DNA of 64,000 bases from Ecytonucleospora hepatopenaei (GCA_026692725.1 JAPMUG010000001.1:1-64000); one strand, 5' to 3'. Shown: positions 29,118 through 38,181, counted from the first letter of the stretch. Translations and numbers: made by a program. The notes: generated by a model not told the origin, from the letters alone.

Positions 29118-29921
29118 TTACTCAAATGAATCTGGAAAAAAACGAGTTGATAAATTGTCTTCTGTGTCTGCATCATTTTCTAAGCATTTTCTAATAATAT
29201 TTTCTTGGTTTTTTAACATTTTTTTGAATTTTTTAGTTGTGTATGTGTATACATGTCCATTTTCATTTGCAATTATTATTGAAATTTCCGCATTTGTTAA
29301 CAAGGCTAACTCATACGCTTTTTTAAGTAAACCTTTCTTTCTTTTGCTAAATGTAACACTTCTTTTTGTTTTTTGAGTAATATACTCCAATTTAATTTTT
29401 TGTTTGCCATTTGTATTTTTATGCATAATTGCACTGTCCTTAAAGGAAGTTTTTATCTTTTTGTTTTGGTTTTTTGTATTTAAGTTTGTTTTTGGTGATA
29501 GAACTGCTTCAGAGAATATTTCACTTTTTTCTTCATCGAGCCATTTTTTATTGTTTATTTCCTTAAAACCTATATTTTGGTTTTTATTTGAATTTCTAGT
29601 TATTTTATCAGGTATTTCCTCAAAATCATGTGTTGATAAACTGTTTGTTGTTTCTTGTTCAGATAAATTACAATTTTCATCTAAAGGAATTAAATTTTGT
29701 GAATTATCAATAAATATCATATTTTCCGTTTTATCGTCGAATAGCCCATTTATGTTGTTTTTTGTCTTAAATAGTTTGTTTTGCTCAAAGGTAGAATCTT
29801 CTTTAACATTATAAAATAGTGTATTGGTTGAATCACTTTGTGTTTCTTCTGAATTTATATTATTTTTTGTTTTTTTATGTTTTTTGTTTAAATTTTTACG
29901 TTTTACACTCATATTAAACAA
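29118..29921 (-). CDS. SRF/MCM1-type MADS-box transcription factor
   Basis: This 267-residue protein has its MADS box near the C-terminus, at about residues 172-232: KIKLEYITQKTKRSVTFSKR, then KKGLLKKAYELALLTNAEIS, then GHVYTYTTKKFKKML. This matches SRF/MCM1 proteins, including the basic DNA-contact helix and the 'GHVYTF.T.K' strand. The first ~170 residues are disordered and rich in Asn, Lys and Ser. MADS factors bind CArG-type A/T-rich sites as dimers and recruit partners. Placement of the box at the C-terminus with only ~35 residues after it is unusual, since MCM1 and SRF have it nearer the N-terminus. A start at the fourth codon is also possible. Confidence 0.9.
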   Translation of the reverse strand: MFNMSVKRKNLNKKHKKTKNNINSEETQSDSTNTLFYNVKEDSTFEQNKLFKTKNNINGLFDDKTENMIFIDNSQNLIPLDENCNLSEQETTNSLSTHDFEEIPDKITRNSNKNQNIGFKEINNKKWLDEEKSEIFSEAVLSPKTNLNTKNQNKKIKTSFKDSAIMHKNTNGKQKIKLEYITQKTKRSVTFSKRKKGLLKKAYELALLTNAEISIIIANENGHVYTYTTKKFKKMLKNQENIIRKCLENDADTEDNLSTRFFPDSFE

Positions 29922-30191
29922 AATGAACTATATTGTTTTAAATGCAAGTTTTAAAACACACAAAAATGCTAATAAAATGAAAATTTTAAACCAATAAAAA
30001 ACAGAACAATATTACGCGCCATTTTTAAATATAAAAAATTTTTTAATTTAAAAACTAATATTTATACAATTTTTAAAATAATATCAGTTTTGTGATTGTT
30101 TTATAATTACAGAAAAATATAAAAAAGCCAATAATTTTTGATACAAACAAACATTAAAGTTTGTTTATAAATAATCACCCTGCATAAAATA

Positions 30192-31295
30192 ATGCACGTT
30201 CCTACAGATTTTAGAAAAAGAATGGTCATTGAACTTATTGAAGCATTGAAGGACCATCCAACCTTTTCAAACATACAATTTACACTAATAAAAGAGGCCG
30301 TTTTAAATAGCGAACAACAAATATATCTAAGCACAAAAAACAAACACGAATATGCAATTGCTATAAACAAAAAGATAGAACAAATAAAATCATCATCAAT
30401 ATCCATTTCTAATGAAAGCAATTCTACTGATATATCGCGGAATAGCATAGAAAATAAAGCAAAAAATTTTTATGTTAAACCCCAGAATATGCTTAGAAGA
30501 CAAAAAGAAAAGCTTGAAAATAGATCTGAACAGTATATTACAAAACCAAAGAACAAAATCGCCTACATGGACCCCTCTACAACAGAGTTATATACAGACA
30601 AAAGTATTAATGAGAAAAAATTTTCTAAAATTAAGTTACAAAAAAATGAAAAGTTTTCATTTCTAAATGACTTTGAAAATTTTTTCGAGACCAAAAGTGT
30701 TGGGATACCAAAAAATTTGTCTAAAAATAACAAGTATATTTCAAAAGCAGAATCTTCTGTATGTATGAATGGAGAAATTAAAAAAAGAAAAATGGATATT
30801 CATTTAAATAATAGTAGAAAAAATACTGAAAAATTAAATGAAAATACAGAGAATAAATATTGTAAAGTTTTCGACATAGTTAACGATACAATTCCAACAA
30901 ATGTAAATTTTACCATAAACATTAACAAAAAAACCAATTTACCTGATCACGAACCTACGTCTTTAAAAAATGTAAAGAACAAAGCTAATACCATACAAGA
31001 AGAAAAAGACATTTTTATAGAAAAAAACGAAAATAATGAGTTTGAAAAATTTATATCAGAATTTAATATTGTAGAACTTCAAATCGATAACGAGGAGGAA
31101 TGGACTGAAGCTTTAGATTTTTTGATCGATTTGGGAGAAAAGGATGAAAAAGTGCTCATGCAGCATAAGAACAGGCATTTTAAATTTTTATCAAAAGATG
31201 CAATTAATGAAAAAATAAGCTGGTATACAAATAATGTTGATTTTTTTATCGAAGAAGCTACAAAAGCATACAAAAAGCACTATAATGTATATTGA
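30192..31295 (+). CDS. KIX-domain protein, possible Mediator subunit MED15/GAL11
   Basis: This 367-residue protein opens with a KIX-like domain (about residues 3-68): VPTDFRKRMVIELIEALKDH, a central helix with EAVLNSEQQIYLSTKNKHEY, and INKKIEQIKSS. This matches the three-helix KIX pattern of p300/CBP and MED15 ('R..mV..i..al', 'a...E...ye.a.sr.eYy', 'Ki.kIqk'). The rest is long, Lys/Asn/Glu-rich and disordered, with a compact helical C-terminus from about 285 (NEEEWTEALDFLIDLGEKDE). A KIX domain followed by a long low-complexity region is the layout of MED15, which lets the Mediator tail bind activators. The CCC motif just before the ATG (about 30178) supports the start. Confidence 0.65.
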   Translation: MHVPTDFRKRMVIELIEALKDHPTFSNIQFTLIKEAVLNSEQQIYLSTKNKHEYAIAINKKIEQIKSSSISISNESNSTDISRNSIENKAKNFYVKPQNMLRRQKEKLENRSEQYITKPKNKIAYMDPSTTELYTDKSINEKKFSKIKLQKNEKFSFLNDFENFFETKSVGIPKNLSKNNKYISKAESSVCMNGEIKKRKMDIHLNNSRKNTEKLNENTENKYCKVFDIVNDTIPTNVNFTININKKTNLPDHEPTSLKNVKNKANTIQEEKDIFIEKNENNEFEKFISEFNIVELQIDNEEEWTEALDFLIDLGEKDEKVLMQHKNRHFKFLSKDAINEKISWYTNNVDFFIEEATKAYKKHYNVY

Positions 31296-31341
31296 ACCAA
31301 ATTTAATTTATTAAAGATGCAAAAATAAAATTATGACTAAA

Positions 31342-31878
31342 TCATAAGTGTGGCCGAAGGGCCCTTTTACGGACCACAAAAGTGGGTGCGTGAAAATTTC
31401 GTATTTTTACCCCAATTTTTGAATTTTGAAAAAATTCTTTTAAGATATTTAAATTCATACTGTTTTGTTTTATTTGAATAAATACTAGAACACGATTAGA
31501 TTGTTTTTGTATTTGATTGTATTCATTTTTAGCATTTTTTTCACCTTCTAGACTTAAAAAAACTATTTTAAAACTTGTTTTTCAATCTTTTCTTGTTTCT
31601 TTTGTTTTGATTTCACTAACAAAAAAATAAAAAGACATGTTAGCTTTTAATATGGATCTTCGAAGGTATAAAACTAATTATTTAAAAAATAAAAGCTATA
31701 AATAAAGAAAAAAACAAATATATAAAGTATTAATAAATAAAAACATAAAGTATATTGTATCAAAACTTTAGAGCGAAGCGTGTTAGTTTTTTCAACTCTC
31801 GAAAATTGGGGTAAAAAAATAAATTTTTCACGCACCCACTTTTGTGGTCCGAAAAAAGGCCCCTGCTCCCATAAGTGT
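31342..31878. mobile_element. Merlin-like MITE, 519 bp, with 9-bp target duplication
   Basis: Two inverted termini flank an AT-rich core without an open frame. The left end begins GGCCGAAGGGCCCTTTTACG and continues through GACCACAAAAGTGGGTGCGTG. The right end, read inward, is GGAGCAGGGGCCTTTTTTCG followed by the same GACCACAAAAGTGGGTGCGTG. The inverted similarity extends for roughly 65 bp, including a shared CCCCAATTTT segment. Direct copies of CATAAGTGT lie immediately outside (31342-31350 and 31870-31878), a 9-bp target duplication. A start of GG and an 8-9-bp duplication fit the Merlin superfamily, which is known from microsporidia. Mutator-type elements are an alternative. The element is non-autonomous. 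Confidence 0.85.
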
Positions 31879-31993
31879 TATAAACTTTTTGTGTAAAAAT
31901 AGCTAATTCTTAAAATATAATTTTTAGTTATATTAAAATTTTAATTTTCATTTTTAATTAACTAGCTATATATTCTTTATTTATTCTAAATAA

Positions 31994-32078
31994 CTCCTTA
32001 TAGCTCAGTGGTAGAGCATTCGACTGTAAATTTAGAGCCGTACTCGAGGGGCCGCTGGTTCGACTCCGGCTGAGGAGA
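31994..32078 (+). tRNA. tRNA-Tyr (GUA) with 13-nt intron
   Basis: A complete cloverleaf can be drawn. The acceptor stem is CTCCTTA (31994-32000) with TGAGGAG (32071-32077), the D arm is GCTC/GAGC, the anticodon stem is TTCGA (32019-32023) with TCGAG (32044-32048), and the T arm is GCTGG/CCGGC with loop TTCGACT. The anticodon GTA is at 32026-32028. The loop is 13 nt too long, giving an intron at 32030-32042 in the standard position one base 3' of the anticodon. A-box (32001-32011) and B-box (32057-32067) Pol III promoter elements are intact. The discriminator is A32078. Introns in tRNA-Tyr are widespread in eukaryotes. Confidence 0.95.
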
Positions 32079-32085
32079 TTTTTTT
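32079..32085 (+). terminator. RNA polymerase III terminator of tRNA-Tyr
   Basis: Seven consecutive T residues follow the tRNA directly. The last two (32084-32085) are also part of the reverse-complement stop codon (32084-32086) of the convergent VPS9-domain gene, so terminator and stop codon overlap. Confidence 0.85.
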
Positions 32086-32827
32086 AAATTTTTGCTTCTT
32101 TTAAGAATTCATTTTTATCTATTTTAAGACTAGCGTATTCTATTTTTTCTATAAATTTACACGCAGCTTCACATGTTATTATATAATATTCTTCTTCACC
32201 ATTAAAATCACGGGATACTAAACAGTTACATTTTATGTCTATTGAAAAACCATGACAACAGTTTTGTATACATTCGCCATTATATTTTCTTTTAAAATAT
32301 TTCATAAGCCTAATTTGACTATAAATGTTCTTTTGTTTTAGTTTTAAAAAGGTATATATCACTATTCCAAGTACGGAATCGTATTCAATTTTGGGATTAT
32401 TTTTATATATTGTTTTAAAAGCCTGCATCATAAAAAATATTTTAACTGATGGAGTGTTTACAATTGTCATTTTTTTAAATTCTGAAATAATGTTGGATAA
32501 ATTGTTGCATTTTTCTATTTTTAAATATTGAGGCTTAACAAATGAGTACATTTCTACTTTATTGCAAAATAACACATTGTTTTCTTCAAGATTATATTTA
32601 GCTAGTAAATTTTCAATCAACATTTTTTCTATAAAAAGCATTCCTATTTCACATTTTATACCATACTTCTTTTTTAAAAAATCATAAAATCCTAAAATTA
32701 TTGTTTTTGTCTTTGTATAATTTAATATTTCTAAGTTAGATGTAAAGTGTTCTATCATCGCATATAGTGTTGAAGATCTTAACAAATTTACACCAATTTC
32801 ACATTTTAAATTACAATTTGTTTCCAT
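32084..32827 (-). CDS. VPS9-domain protein, Rab5-type guanine nucleotide exchange factor
   Basis: This 247-residue protein has a VPS9 domain over about residues 100-235. Features are TPSVKIFFMMQAFKTIY (family 'tP.dKL..l......I'), DSVLGIVIYTFLKLKQKNIY (family 'aDdllPvliyvli.a...nl', here with SVLG in place of the usual acidic-Leu-Pro), LMKYFKR, and EEEYYIITCEAACKFIEKIE (family 'ge.gYyltnl..Av.fIe.l'). VPS9 proteins activate Rab5/Vps21 GTPases on endosomes. The N-terminal ~100 residues are helical and may be the helical layer preceding the domain. It is convergent with tRNA-Tyr, with overlapping ends. The N-terminal half has no clear match, but the C-terminal signature is convincing. Confidence 0.75.
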   Translation of the reverse strand: METNCNLKCEIGVNLLRSSTLYAMIEHFTSNLEILNYTKTKTIILGFYDFLKKKYGIKCEIGMLFIEKMLIENLLAKYNLEENNVLFCNKVEMYSFVKPQYLKIEKCNNLSNIISEFKKMTIVNTPSVKIFFMMQAFKTIYKNNPKIEYDSVLGIVIYTFLKLKQKNIYSQIRLMKYFKRKYNGECIQNCCHGFSIDIKCNCLVSRDFNGEEEYYIITCEAACKFIEKIEYASLKIDKNEFLKEAKI

Positions 32828-32860
32828 TTAGATAAACAAAACAAAACTTTGTTTGTTTTT

Positions 32861-33952
32861 TCATTTAAATGACAAATGAAACACGAAGTATAAAAATATC
32901 AACTTACACATATATTCTTGTCCAATATTTCCCAAAACTTCTTTTTCAATCTTTTTTAACACACATTTTCTCGTATATTCTTTATCTATTCTATAAAAAT
33001 GGTCTACCTTTTGCCTAATTTTGTACACATCCGTGCATGTTTCTAACAAAAGTCCTTTAGCCTGTAATTCAAGAACAGATGCTTTTTGACAAACCAAAGG
33101 AAGCAGAGAATTAAATGTTATGTCCTTGTCAGTAACGTTTCTTTTGTTTTCTCTGTAAAAAAGATCACACATGTGGTAAAGTCTTTTTTGAGACGTATCT
33201 GTAAGTATAAAGTCTATGTATTTTTGTTGTAAAAAGTCACTTTCAAAATTTTTTGATTTGAACTCTTCATTAATGAAGCCCATGCCCTGAAGATATTTAA
33301 TTGCATTTTTAATGTTATTTAATGAACACATAGTTTCCCCCTGTATTTTTCCGATGATATCTTCCTTTACAACAATTTCTTGATCCAAGTTATAAAGTGC
33401 AATTATTTTGTAAACCTTACACAATTCACACCCAAAATCCTTTTTTATTATTTCTGCAACCAAATCTATACAAACTTTTTTCTTTAAAATATCATAATTT
33501 ATACTGTAAAATAAAGAAGATAATTTATTTTGTTTTTCATCGACATCTTTTTTTGACTGTGCAACATATTCATGATTAACAACACCTTCATTTAACAAAA
33601 ACTGCAATTCTTTTGTTTCTTTTTTTACCAGTGAAATTCCCTCAAAAAGAATTTGATCAAATAATTTATAAATTCCTTCTTCATAATTATTTTGTGCATA
33701 ATACAAATAAATAAAGTGAAATTTAATCTCATTAACTACTTTTGAATCTTTAAAATATAAAACCATGTCTCTATACATGGTGTGTGTAACATACTTTTTC
33801 TGAATAAGTGTACAGAGTGCTTTTTTTACTGTTTCTTCTGATTCATTGGTTTTTTCCTGTATGTTTCTATAAGTTTTACCACGATAACTGCATAGAACAC
33901 TCAAAATTGTCTTTTCTTTTTTCGAAAGTTTCATAAACATCGTATCATCCAT
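32861..33952 (-). CDS. RPC82: RNA polymerase III subunit RPC82 (RPC3/POLR3C)
   Basis: This 363-residue protein shows the winged-helix series of RPC82, part of the Pol III-specific initiation trimer RPC82/RPC34/RPC31. The first winged helix (about 12-60) has KTYRNIQEKTNESEETVKKA and CTLIQKKYVTHTMYRD, matching POLR3C ('a.dtg.s.eqVkkaLcvLiqh.lv.y'). A later pair is CIDLVAEIIKKDFGCELCKV (about 160-180, 'le.iv..rFG...aRif.ll') with NIKNAIKYLQGMGFINEE. At 363 residues it is shorter than fungal or human orthologues (over 500), lacking the acidic linker. Together with MAF1 this places two Pol III factors in this window. Confidence 0.75.
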   Translation of the reverse strand: MDDTMFMKLSKKEKTILSVLCSYRGKTYRNIQEKTNESEETVKKALCTLIQKKYVTHTMYRDMVLYFKDSKVVNEIKFHFIYLYYAQNNYEEGIYKLFDQILFEGISLVKKETKELQFLLNEGVVNHEYVAQSKKDVDEKQNKLSSLFYSINYDILKKKVCIDLVAEIIKKDFGCELCKVYKIIALYNLDQEIVVKEDIIGKIQGETMCSLNNIKNAIKYLQGMGFINEEFKSKNFESDFLQQKYIDFILTDTSQKRLYHMCDLFYRENKRNVTDKDITFNSLLPLVCQKASVLELQAKGLLLETCTDVYKIRQKVDHFYRIDKEYTRKCVLKKIEKEVLGNIGQEYMCKLIFLYFVFHLSFK

Positions 33953-34002
33953 ACTCGATTTTAAATAAGGAAAAATATTTTTAAAAAATTTTATCCCACA
34001 TT

Positions 34003-34725
34003 ATGGACAATAAAAGTAGTAGGCCTAGAGATGCAAGAAGAGACTTATGGACTCCTAAAACCAGATTAGGATTGTTGGTTAAAAATGGACATATTAAAAC
34101 AATTGATGAAATTTTTAAACACTCTTTGAGGATTCAAGAACCAGAGATTGTCGACCATTTGCTTGGTAAAGGCAATTTAAAGGAAGAGATTTTGTCTATT
34201 AAGTCTGTTCAAAAACAGTCAAAGGCAGGTCAAAAAACAAGCATGAAAGTTGTTGTAGCAGTAGGAAACTCAAACGGATACATAGGATTGGGAACCCACT
34301 CTGCAAGAGAAATGAGCACTTCCATTAAAGGCGCAATTGCAAAGGCAAAAATGAACCTTTTTCCTGTTAGAATGGGTCAATGGGAAGGAACAGGAACAAA
34401 CAAACACACAGTTGCTGTTAAGGCAAGTGGAAAGTGTGGTTCCGTAAGCGTAAAACTTGTGCCTGCACCTATTGGAACAGGAATTAACTGGTCAAATGTT
34501 GCTCGTATGATTTTTGAGTTGGCAGGGATTAAGGATATTTATATTAAGTCATTTGGGTGCTCAAAGACGACTGAGAACTATGCAAAGGCAATTTTAATGG
34601 CTTTGGAAACATCATCAAGCCTGTTTATTCCTTCACAATGGGCTGATAGCAAGAAGTCAGAAAATCCTCTTGTAAAGTTTAGTGATGTAATTCACCAGCT
34701 AGAAAAGAAATCTTTAGTCAATTAA
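34003..34725 (+). CDS. RPS2: Small-subunit ribosomal protein uS5 (eukaryotic RPS2)
   Basis: This 240-residue protein is uS5. The opening TPKTRLGLLVKNGHIKTIDE is the eukaryotic 'W.P.TkLGrLVk.gkI.sleE' signature. The S5 double-stranded-RNA-binding domain spans about 75-145 (VVAVGNSNGYIGLGTHSARE and IKGAIAKAKMNLFPVR), and the C-terminal S5 domain about 150-225 (PAPIGTGINWSNVARMIFEL, AGIKDIYIKSFGCSKTTENY). The N-terminal Gly/Arg tail of animal RPS2 is missing, leaving a short SRPRDARRD stretch. uS5 lies near the mRNA entry channel and decoding centre. A CCC motif is seen just upstream of the ATG. No intron. Confidence 0.95.
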   Translation: MDNKSSRPRDARRDLWTPKTRLGLLVKNGHIKTIDEIFKHSLRIQEPEIVDHLLGKGNLKEEILSIKSVQKQSKAGQKTSMKVVVAVGNSNGYIGLGTHSAREMSTSIKGAIAKAKMNLFPVRMGQWEGTGTNKHTVAVKASGKCGSVSVKLVPAPIGTGINWSNVARMIFELAGIKDIYIKSFGCSKTTENYAKAILMALETSSSLFIPSQWADSKKSENPLVKFSDVIHQLEKKSLVN

Positions 34726-34764
34726 ATTTTTAAATTTTTTTACCTCATGATTTTTTAGTCCTTT

Positions 34765-35481
34765 TTGTTTTTTATGACTCTGGAAAAAGTTTTTAAAAAG
34801 GAATTAGGCAATAAACACAGCACAAAAACAGGTATAAATAATTTAAAAGAAGTCGTAAGTATAAATGAACATAAGGTTCTTCCAAAAACAGTTTGGATTT
34901 CCACTGAAATGCTTTTTCAAATGTTTTTTACTTATTTATATTGTCTTTTATTATTTTTTACTGAATTTAAACTTGGAGAGTCGGTATATCTTAACAAGAC
35001 ACTTCTTACTATTGCATTTTTATGGACACACTTGCCAGCAGTATGTATGTATTTTAACATAAGAAAATACAAACTTGAATTTTTATGCATAGCATTAATT
35101 ATAGAATGTGTGCTGCTTTTTGTGATTTTTTATTTAAGAAACAGAATTGTGTTCATAATTCAACTAAATAATAACATGTTTACTAAAGAACAAGTAAAAC
35201 TAGCACTATATAAAATGAAATCATATCCTTCTTGTGCAATAATATTTGTTGGAAGCGCAGCAAAGAAAAGCTTTTTGATGGCCATGAATACCTATCCTGA
35301 ATACAAAAAAGAAATAGAAAAGTATCTCTCTTGTAATGAAAAATTTGTTCATAAGCTCAAGTATATTTTAGACAAAGGCAAATATATGAAAATTACAGGA
35401 TTAAAAAGAAAGTTTATGTTTGTCTATGAAATCAAGGAGCCTTTTTATGATAGAAAGGATATTGTAGAAAAAATAAATTAG
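34765..35481 (+). CDS. Membrane protein of unknown function
   Basis: This 238-residue protein has a charged N-terminus of ~40 residues, four hydrophobic segments between about 45 and 135, and a basic soluble C-terminal domain of ~100 residues (NMFTKEQVKLALYKMKSYPS onward). The order matches the unassigned protein at 26009-26743, and a corresponding strand (CAIIFVGSAAKKSFLM here, AVILIYDGNGKGTRYI there) suggests distant homology. An ATG three codons later (34774) is an alternative start. It lies between uS5 and SPT6 on the same strand, 39 bases from each. No function can be assigned. Confidence 0.7.
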   Translation: MFFMTLEKVFKKELGNKHSTKTGINNLKEVVSINEHKVLPKTVWISTEMLFQMFFTYLYCLLLFFTEFKLGESVYLNKTLLTIAFLWTHLPAVCMYFNIRKYKLEFLCIALIIECVLLFVIFYLRNRIVFIIQLNNNMFTKEQVKLALYKMKSYPSCAIIFVGSAAKKSFLMAMNTYPEYKKEIEKYLSCNEKFVHKLKYILDKGKYMKITGLKRKFMFVYEIKEPFYDRKDIVEKIN

Positions 35482-35520
35482 TTTTTAACCAGCTTAAATA
35501 TTTTAAAGAATTTATCCCTT

Positions 35521-38109
35521 ATGTGCGCATATGCAATTTCTTCAAGTGAGGATGAAGTATACAAGAGAAGCAGAAGGTTTATAAAAAAGGAAGATTCTGA
35601 AGAAAGCTTAATCGATGGAGAGGATATGGACTATGAGCAATATGACTCGTTATTTTTTGACATTTTTGGAACTGGAAAAGAATATAATTACATTTATGAA
35701 AAAGAAGAAGAGGATATAACCGACAATAAGCTTGAACAAGACTATTTGGACGAGGAAGAGTGTAAAGAATATGTCAAGAAATGCATTAGTACCGTAGAGT
35801 ATAAAGTAGTAGAAGCCTTATTTTTGGGAGAGTGTTTGGAATATGTTGCATTTCATCTAGGAAAAAGTACCTTGAAGGAAGTGTTAAATGTACAGCGTCA
35901 TGTTAATGATTACAAAAAATATGCATTACTGAAAAGAGAGGAAAAGTATAAAAATGCAAATTTGCCTGATACCTTGCGTGCACTTAAAATCTATCAGCCT
36001 ATGGCTAAATCACTTAATTATGAAGGTTTACTGAGTGTAGAAAAATTTATTGAAAATGTAATTTCTAACGAAAGACTTAATGAACCATATGGTTCTTTAA
36101 AAGAAAATTTTGAAGATTCACACGACTTTAATCTTTTTGTACACGAATTATCAACAAACTGTATATTTGTTGATCGTATATATGGATTTATGGAAGAAAA
36201 CATTATAAGCTACAATACATTTGACATAAATAGGGTGGTTTCACTCACAAAAGAAAACAATTTGCATGGACTGCAAAAATTGTTTAGAAGTGACATAGAT
36301 ACCAAAGGAAATGAAATAAGAGACAAGATAATACGACGTGCATTTGAAAAAACCAACAAATCATATCTCAGTGAATTAGAAGGAATTCTGTTAAAAAATG
36401 GACAAATTCCAGGAAACGGGAGCTTACAAGAATGTGCGAATATGTTGATAAGTCTTAAAGGAAGACCTGGGAAGTATTTTGGTCTTTTTTACGACAAAAA
36501 CATGATATTTATAGTTTCATATGATGAAAAAGGAACATTCTTGGAAAAGAAGTCTTTTAGAGCATCTTCACACCGTCAGGATGCCCTTGATTATCTTTAC
36601 AATGCTCAAAATGTTGTTTTCTGTAGCAATTCACCTGCAATTAGAGGATTTATAGATGCTTTACAATGCCCTTGCTATTACTTGCCAAAAATTTACTCTT
36701 TTTTTGATGACCAAAAAGAATTTTCAATTGCTTCAAACATTGTCCAGTGTGTTCAAAATCCAGTCCTCTATTTTTCTAGAGTTTTGTATGAAAATAAAAA
36801 GGCAAGAACATGGAAATTTATAAGTATAAATGAAGGCATGCAAGTTATACAAATAGACTCAAACATTTTAACCCAAGCAATAACAATTGCAGCTGCATAC
36901 GACAAACTCGACTGGATTAACACTCTAAATCATAAATATGGTTTTACTTTTTTAAAGTTAATTGGTATTTTTTTAAGTTCTAAGGGGATTGATTTTACAT
37001 CAATTACGAATTTGCAGCAGTTAAACACAGACAATTTTACAACCGACCAAGTCAATAAAATATACACATTTTTTAAATTAGAAAGCAGCAAGAACAAACT
37101 GGACAGGTATAATTTGCATCCCAGAAACTATCCTGTGCTGCATAGCATCGCAGGTGCATTGGCTTCATCACACGATTTTACTGGGACTCAGGAAGAACAG
37201 CTTAATTTTTTATTTGATAACATAAACCTTGCACTTTCTCTTAATTTTGACATTGAATCAACAGGAACATTTATTCATCCACTTTCTGCCATGGGTATGA
37301 TTATGCATAGAGACAAATTTTTTCACGGTGTTCCTGATTTTATGGTTTTTTATGATATCGTGCCAGAAATAGAGATGACAAAGGCTCCTTCAGGTAGTTC
37401 ATATATAGGCCTGGCAAGTGGGGTTGTTATTGATGTTTCAGAGACATTCGCCGTTGTCGATGTTAACAATATTAGGGTATACATCAATGATCCATACAAA
37501 ATTGCCATTCAGGACGTGGTTAATGTTAAAATTACAGGTCCATCTTATAGCACATTAAATTACAATGGATCCCTTGATTATACTGTAAACCAGGAGCACT
37601 ACTATAAATCACATCCTTTGTTTAGAGAAAAAGTGCCTGATGATATGTCTGTCTGTATAAGGGAATCTATCAGCAATAAATCTAGTTGTGTGGTGGTTTC
37701 CAAGATAAGCGAAGGGTTTTATTTTCAGTTTTTGTTAAAGGAAGTGATTGTTGAAAACTGTGTAAAATATAATTTAATTAAGGGGAATATTGATTTGATA
37801 TATAATTCTATTGATGATTTTTTAAACCTTTATTTATATCCTTACAATGCTTTTTTGCACAAATTATCAACTTTTAAATATTTTATGCAAACAGAAAAAG
37901 ATGCAGAAGATTATATGAGTGAAAAGGGATCTTACAGGAAATACTGCTGTTATTTAGATAAAAATGCACCTGGTATATTAGTTGTGTTATTTGCAGAGTT
38001 TAAGCTGAATCTTAAAATAGAGCTTAACTTTTTGTTTTACAAGAAAAAAATGTATGGTTCTATGGAAGAATTTGCAAATTACTGTAAAAAAACATATCCA
38101 AAGATGTAA
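35521..38109 (+). CDS. SPT6: Transcription elongation factor and histone chaperone SPT6
   Basis: This 862-residue protein matches SPT6, which travels with elongating RNA polymerase II and reassembles nucleosomes. In order: an acidic N-terminus (about 1-80), a helical helix-turn-helix region, a YqgF/RNase H-like domain around residue 305-400 (GRPGKYFGLFYDKNMIFIVS), a helix-hairpin-helix region with YNLHPRNYPVLHSIAGALAS (about 535-560), an S1 domain near 625-670 (GLASGVVIDVSETFAVVDVN), and tandem-SH2-like sequence from about 690 (YYKSHPLFREKVPDDMSVCI). Yeast SPT6 has 1451 residues, so this is a strongly reduced form, mainly in the N-terminal acidic part. A CCC motif sits four bases before the ATG. 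Confidence 0.9.
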   Translation: MCAYAISSSEDEVYKRSRRFIKKEDSEESLIDGEDMDYEQYDSLFFDIFGTGKEYNYIYEKEEEDITDNKLEQDYLDEEECKEYVKKCISTVEYKVVEALFLGECLEYVAFHLGKSTLKEVLNVQRHVNDYKKYALLKREEKYKNANLPDTLRALKIYQPMAKSLNYEGLLSVEKFIENVISNERLNEPYGSLKENFEDSHDFNLFVHELSTNCIFVDRIYGFMEENIISYNTFDINRVVSLTKENNLHGLQKLFRSDIDTKGNEIRDKIIRRAFEKTNKSYLSELEGILLKNGQIPGNGSLQECANMLISLKGRPGKYFGLFYDKNMIFIVSYDEKGTFLEKKSFRASSHRQDALDYLYNAQNVVFCSNSPAIRGFIDALQCPCYYLPKIYSFFDDQKEFSIASNIVQCVQNPVLYFSRVLYENKKARTWKFISINEGMQVIQIDSNILTQAITIAAAYDKLDWINTLNHKYGFTFLKLIGIFLSSKGIDFTSITNLQQLNTDNFTTDQVNKIYTFFKLESSKNKLDRYNLHPRNYPVLHSIAGALASSHDFTGTQEEQLNFLFDNINLALSLNFDIESTGTFIHPLSAMGMIMHRDKFFHGVPDFMVFYDIVPEIEMTKAPSGSSYIGLASGVVIDVSETFAVVDVNNIRVYINDPYKIAIQDVVNVKITGPSYSTLNYNGSLDYTVNQEHYYKSHPLFREKVPDDMSVCIRESISNKSSCVVVSKISEGFYFQFLLKEVIVENCVKYNLIKGNIDLIYNSIDDFLNLYLYPYNAFLHKLSTFKYFMQTEKDAEDYMSEKGSYRKYCCYLDKNAPGILVVLFAEFKLNLKIELNFLFYKKKMYGSMEEFANYCKKTYPKM

Positions 38110-38181
38110 TAAAGTATATTTTTATCCTTATTGAAAATATTTTGAAATTATTTTATAATTTTAGAAAATTGTTTCAAAAAC

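Noticed and set aside
33397..33579. Short plus-strand frame that might be a small secreted protein
   Set aside because: It is fully antisense to RPC82, with no start signal.
34003..34725. Intron in the ribosomal protein genes, as some microsporidia have
   Set aside because: Both uS5 and eL31 are open from the ATG, with N-termini that align to the families without any missing segment.
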